A DNA stretch of 53,066 nt, taken from an uncultured Lachnospiraceae bacterium. GTDB taxonomy: Bacteria; Bacillota; Clostridia; Lachnospirales; Lachnospiraceae. Below are positions 51,099-53,066 of the stretch, one piece after another. Position 1 is the first letter of the stretch. Every line of letters begins with the position of its first letter. The notes under the pieces were generated by a model. That model did no database searches, was not told the DNA's origin, and saw only the letters and a list, made by a program, of their open reading frames with translations. The position numbers and the translations under genes are program-made. The stretch is taken from NCBI GenBank assembly GCA_946538525.1, contig CAMNGU010000003.1:1-53066 (forward strand), given 5' to 3'.

Positions 51099-52028
51099 TT
51101 GTTTACTAATAAAGTAGTCGATAGATTAGATCAGATGCTTGATGATGCATTAAATGGGACTTTTACAGAAAGTAGCTATGATGAGACAAAACTATCAAGA
51201 CTGGAAGCAAGGTGGAAGGAGTTTCTTGGAACATCGGTTCTTTCAAATCAGAACCTTGAAGCTGAGAGACATAGACTAGAACAGTTTATATCAGATATAT
51301 CTCATCAGACCAAAACTCCTATGACAAATATTAAGATGTATACAGAACTGCTGTGTGAAGAAGTAAATAACCTTCAGAGAACAGCGGCTGCTGGTAAAGG
51401 GACAGAGGCTGAAGATCAGGGAACATTAGATGCCAGTTCTATGTCAGCTGCAATAGGTAGGGTAGAAAGATATGCATCAGAGATAAGAAAACAGAATGAA
51501 AGACTTGAGTTTTTGATTGATTCTCTCACTAAGCTATCAAGGCTTGAAAGTGGTACACTTGAAGTTGTAGCTAGTAAGACCGATGTAAAAGAATTTGTTA
51601 AGTCTGGAGTATCTGCTGTAAAGGCAAAAGCTGACATGAAGAAGATATCATTTATCTTTACTGCTGAAGAAAATGATGTCCCGGTAATTGCTTCATTTGA
51701 CAAAAAATGGACTTTGGAAGCCTTGATAAATGTACTGGATAATGCAGTCAAATATTCTCCGGAAGGTGGAAATGTTGAAGTGAAACTTACGGAAACGGAA
51801 ATGTATGTTGCTATTCATGTTATAGATGAAGGTCCAGGTATATCAGAAGAAGATGCAACTAAGGTTTTCGGAAGATTCTTTAGAGGAAGTGAAGTTCAGC
51901 AGGAAGACGGTGTTGGAATCGGACTTTACTTAGCAAGAGAGATTCTATCTAAGGAAGATGGTTATATTAAAGTAATTTCAAATGATACTAGAAAAGGCGG
52001 AGAGTTTATAATTTATCTTAGAAAATAG
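51099..52028 (+). CDS. Sensor histidine kinase without membrane segments
   Basis: A 309-residue kinase. It has a short helical N-terminus, HisKA with His69 (ISDISHQTKTPMTNIKMY) and a HATPase domain (NVLDNAVKYSPEGG, DEGPGISEED, GVGIGLYLAREIL). The DISHQ-KTP box is typical of BceS-like intramembrane kinases, but the two membrane helices normally at the N-terminus are absent. The upstream in-frame sequence is short, so this is not a start-codon error. Start TTG 51099 follows GGGAG. Insertion of an Ala/Gly/Glu-rich loop (about 92-112) is also odd. Confidence 0.9.
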   Translation: MFTNKVVDRLDQMLDDALNGTFTESSYDETKLSRLEARWKEFLGTSVLSNQNLEAERHRLEQFISDISHQTKTPMTNIKMYTELLCEEVNNLQRTAAAGKGTEAEDQGTLDASSMSAAIGRVERYASEIRKQNERLEFLIDSLTKLSRLESGTLEVVASKTDVKEFVKSGVSAVKAKADMKKISFIFTAEENDVPVIASFDKKWTLEALINVLDNAVKYSPEGGNVEVKLTETEMYVAIHVIDEGPGISEEDATKVFGRFFRGSEVQQEDGVGIGLYLAREILSKEDGYIKVISNDTRKGGEFIIYLRK

Positions 52029-52052
52029 TTAACTGGCATAAATGGCCAGAAG

Positions 52053-52084
52053 GAGTGATTCTTACTTAAGAATTGCTCTTTTTT
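52053..52084 (+). terminator. Terminator of the two-component operon
   Basis: GAGTGATTCTT (52053-52063) pairs with AAGAATTGCTC (52068-52078) around ACTT, followed by six T. It separates the regulatory genes from the transporter. Confidence 0.85.
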
Positions 52085-52131
52085 ATTGCTTTATAGTTAC
52101 TGCTAATATTTCTAAAAAACTAAAAAATTTT

Positions 52132-52155
52132 AAATCTTTCAAAACTGAAAGATTT
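52132..52155. promoter_or_regulatory. Inverted repeat upstream of ABC transporter, possible regulator site
   Basis: AAATCTTTCA (52132-52141), AAAC, TGAAAGATTT (52146-52155), a perfect 10-bp inverted repeat. It overlaps a possible -35 TTGAGA (52154-52159) with TATGTG 17 bases on. It may be the target of the response regulator at 50352. The promoter itself is weak and unsure. Confidence 0.45.
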
Positions 52156-52240
52156 GAGAAATAATCTGGAAAGAAGTATGTGATAGTATAAGGTCAGTAA
52201 AAAAAAGAGAGACATAGTTCTCGATAATGGAGGAATAAAA

Positions 52241-52906
52241 ATGAGTATTTTAATAGCAGAACATTTAAAGAAATATTACGGCGAGGGAGAAACACTTGTT
52301 AAGGCACTGGATGATGTAAGCCTTCAGGTTGAAAGAGGAGAGTTCCTCAGTATCATAGGAACAAGCGGAAGTGGTAAGTCAACTCTGCTACATATGCTTG
52401 GCGGACTTGATAATCCAACTGAAGGAAAAGTAATTATAGATGATAAAGATATCTCAGGACTTAAGGGCGACGAGCTCTGCATCTTCAGAAGAAGAAAGAT
52501 CGGATTTATCTTCCAGAGCTTCAACCTGGTTCCATCGATCAGCGTTTATGACAACATCGTCCTTCCGCTTCAGCTGGATGGCAAGAAGGTCGATAAGGAA
52601 TATATCCAAAATGTAATCGAAACTCTTGGCATCGAGAAGAAGTTAAATGTGCTTCCTTCTAAACTGTCTGGTGGACAGCAGCAGAGAGTGGCTATAGCAA
52701 GAGCGCTTGCTTCAAAGCCAGCCATCATACTTGCGGATGAGCCAACAGGAAATCTTGATACTAAGACAAGTCAGGATGTACTGGGACTGCTTAAAACTAC
52801 AGGAAATAAATTCAATCAGACAATTGTAATGATCACACATAATGATGAGATAGCTCAGATGGCAGATAGAACTATTCGAATCGAAGATGGACACATCATG
52901 GCATAA
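52241..52906 (+). CDS. ABC transporter ATP-binding protein (BceA/MacB type)
   Basis: A 221-residue nucleotide-binding subunit. Walker A is GTSGSGKST (40-48), the signature LSGGQ (142-146) and Walker B IILADE (162-167). The phrases TLLHMLGGLDNPTEG, FIFQSFNLVPSISVYDNIVLPL and GNLDTKTSQDVLGLL mark the LolD/MacB/BceA class. Together with the FtsX-type permease that follows and the two-component system before it, this looks like an antimicrobial-peptide or bacitracin-type detoxification module. GGAGG precedes ATG 52241. Confidence 0.93.
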   Translation: MSILIAEHLKKYYGEGETLVKALDDVSLQVERGEFLSIIGTSGSGKSTLLHMLGGLDNPTEGKVIIDDKDISGLKGDELCIFRRRKIGFIFQSFNLVPSISVYDNIVLPLQLDGKKVDKEYIQNVIETLGIEKKLNVLPSKLSGGQQQRVAIARALASKPAIILADEPTGNLDTKTSQDVLGLLKTTGNKFNQTIVMITHNDEIAQMADRTIRIEDGHIMA

Positions 52907-52963
52907 GAAAGCTCCTGTTATGGGGAAGAAAATAAGAAGTTAACTGAAATAAAGGACAAAATC

Positions 52964-53066
52964 ATGAAGAACGTAAATAATAAAAAGGTAATCAATAATA
53001 TAGCAACAAGCGGAATCAAGGCAAAGCTTAGTAAGTATGTGGTACTTGTTATGGCAGTAATTCTTA
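52964..53066 (+). CDS. ABC transporter permease (FtsX-like), 5' end only
   Basis: ATG 52964 opens a frame that runs off the window after 34 codons (MKNVNNKKVINNIATSGIKA..., entering a hydrophobic segment). A basic head followed by the first membrane helix is typical of FtsX-like permeases such as BceB. The position right after the ATPase gene supports this. The ribosome site AAAGGA is at 52951-52956. Confidence 0.75.
   Translation, partial: MKNVNNKKVINNIATSGIKAKLSKYVVLVMAVIL

Overview
The window reads as a chromosomal segment of a low-GC, Gram-positive anaerobe, most likely a Lachnospiraceae species (Clostridia). The pointers are an NfnAB-type transhydrogenase pair, a class B sortase pilus locus, a VanW/G5 wall protein, large secreted proteins with aromatic cell-wall-binding repeats, a BlaI/BlaR1-type remnant, a BceRS-like resistance module, AGGAGG-like ribosome binding sites and frequent TTG starts. 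The species call is inference; no database search was possible.

Layout. 1-79: 3' part of tRNA-Ser(CGA). 142-2391: nfnA-nfnB. 2577-4838: murJ and a DJ-1/PfpI protein, with a dispersed palindromic repeat before each. 4982-14736: a five-gene sortase pilus operon with its own promoter and an upstream 22-bp palindrome (SipA-like signal-peptidase homologue, backbone pilin, class B sortase, small basal-type pilin, 2077-residue adhesin). 14772-22034: DUF815 ATPase, nth, a 36-residue membrane protein, VanW protein, AIR-synthase-like protein, ppk1. 22079-28445: orphan sensor kinase, lipoprotein, comEC, holA and rpsT, the last behind a long structured leader. 28640-33328: ClpX-like AAA+ ATPase, a convergent unknown protein, HD hydrolase, YczE-like membrane protein. 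33558-35789: glgB. 36066-46460: three secreted cell-wall-binding proteins interrupted by a YlmH-type RNA-binding protein. 46594-47583: an eroded blaI-blaR1 locus that keeps its promoter and paired operators. 47822-53066: active signal peptidase I, small membrane protein, D-lactate-dehydrogenase-like enzyme, then a two-component system followed by an ABC transporter whose permease runs off the window.

How it fits together. Two blocks concern the cell surface. The pilus operon has the same parts list as the streptococcal FCT pilus locus: backbone and adhesin share an IPTG-type sorting signal suited to the operon's sortase, the small pilin ends in a different TTGD signal, and the signal-peptidase-like protein has lost its catalytic lysine, as streptococcal SipA has. 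The second block makes non-covalently attached wall proteins built on a shared repeat, one of them carrying a CAP domain and many Ig-like domains. The rest is mostly housekeeping metabolism, replication and envelope maintenance. Recent decay (blaI/blaR1) and several families of short palindromic repeats are the clearest signs of genome flux; I saw no transposase, integrase, phage gene or CRISPR array.
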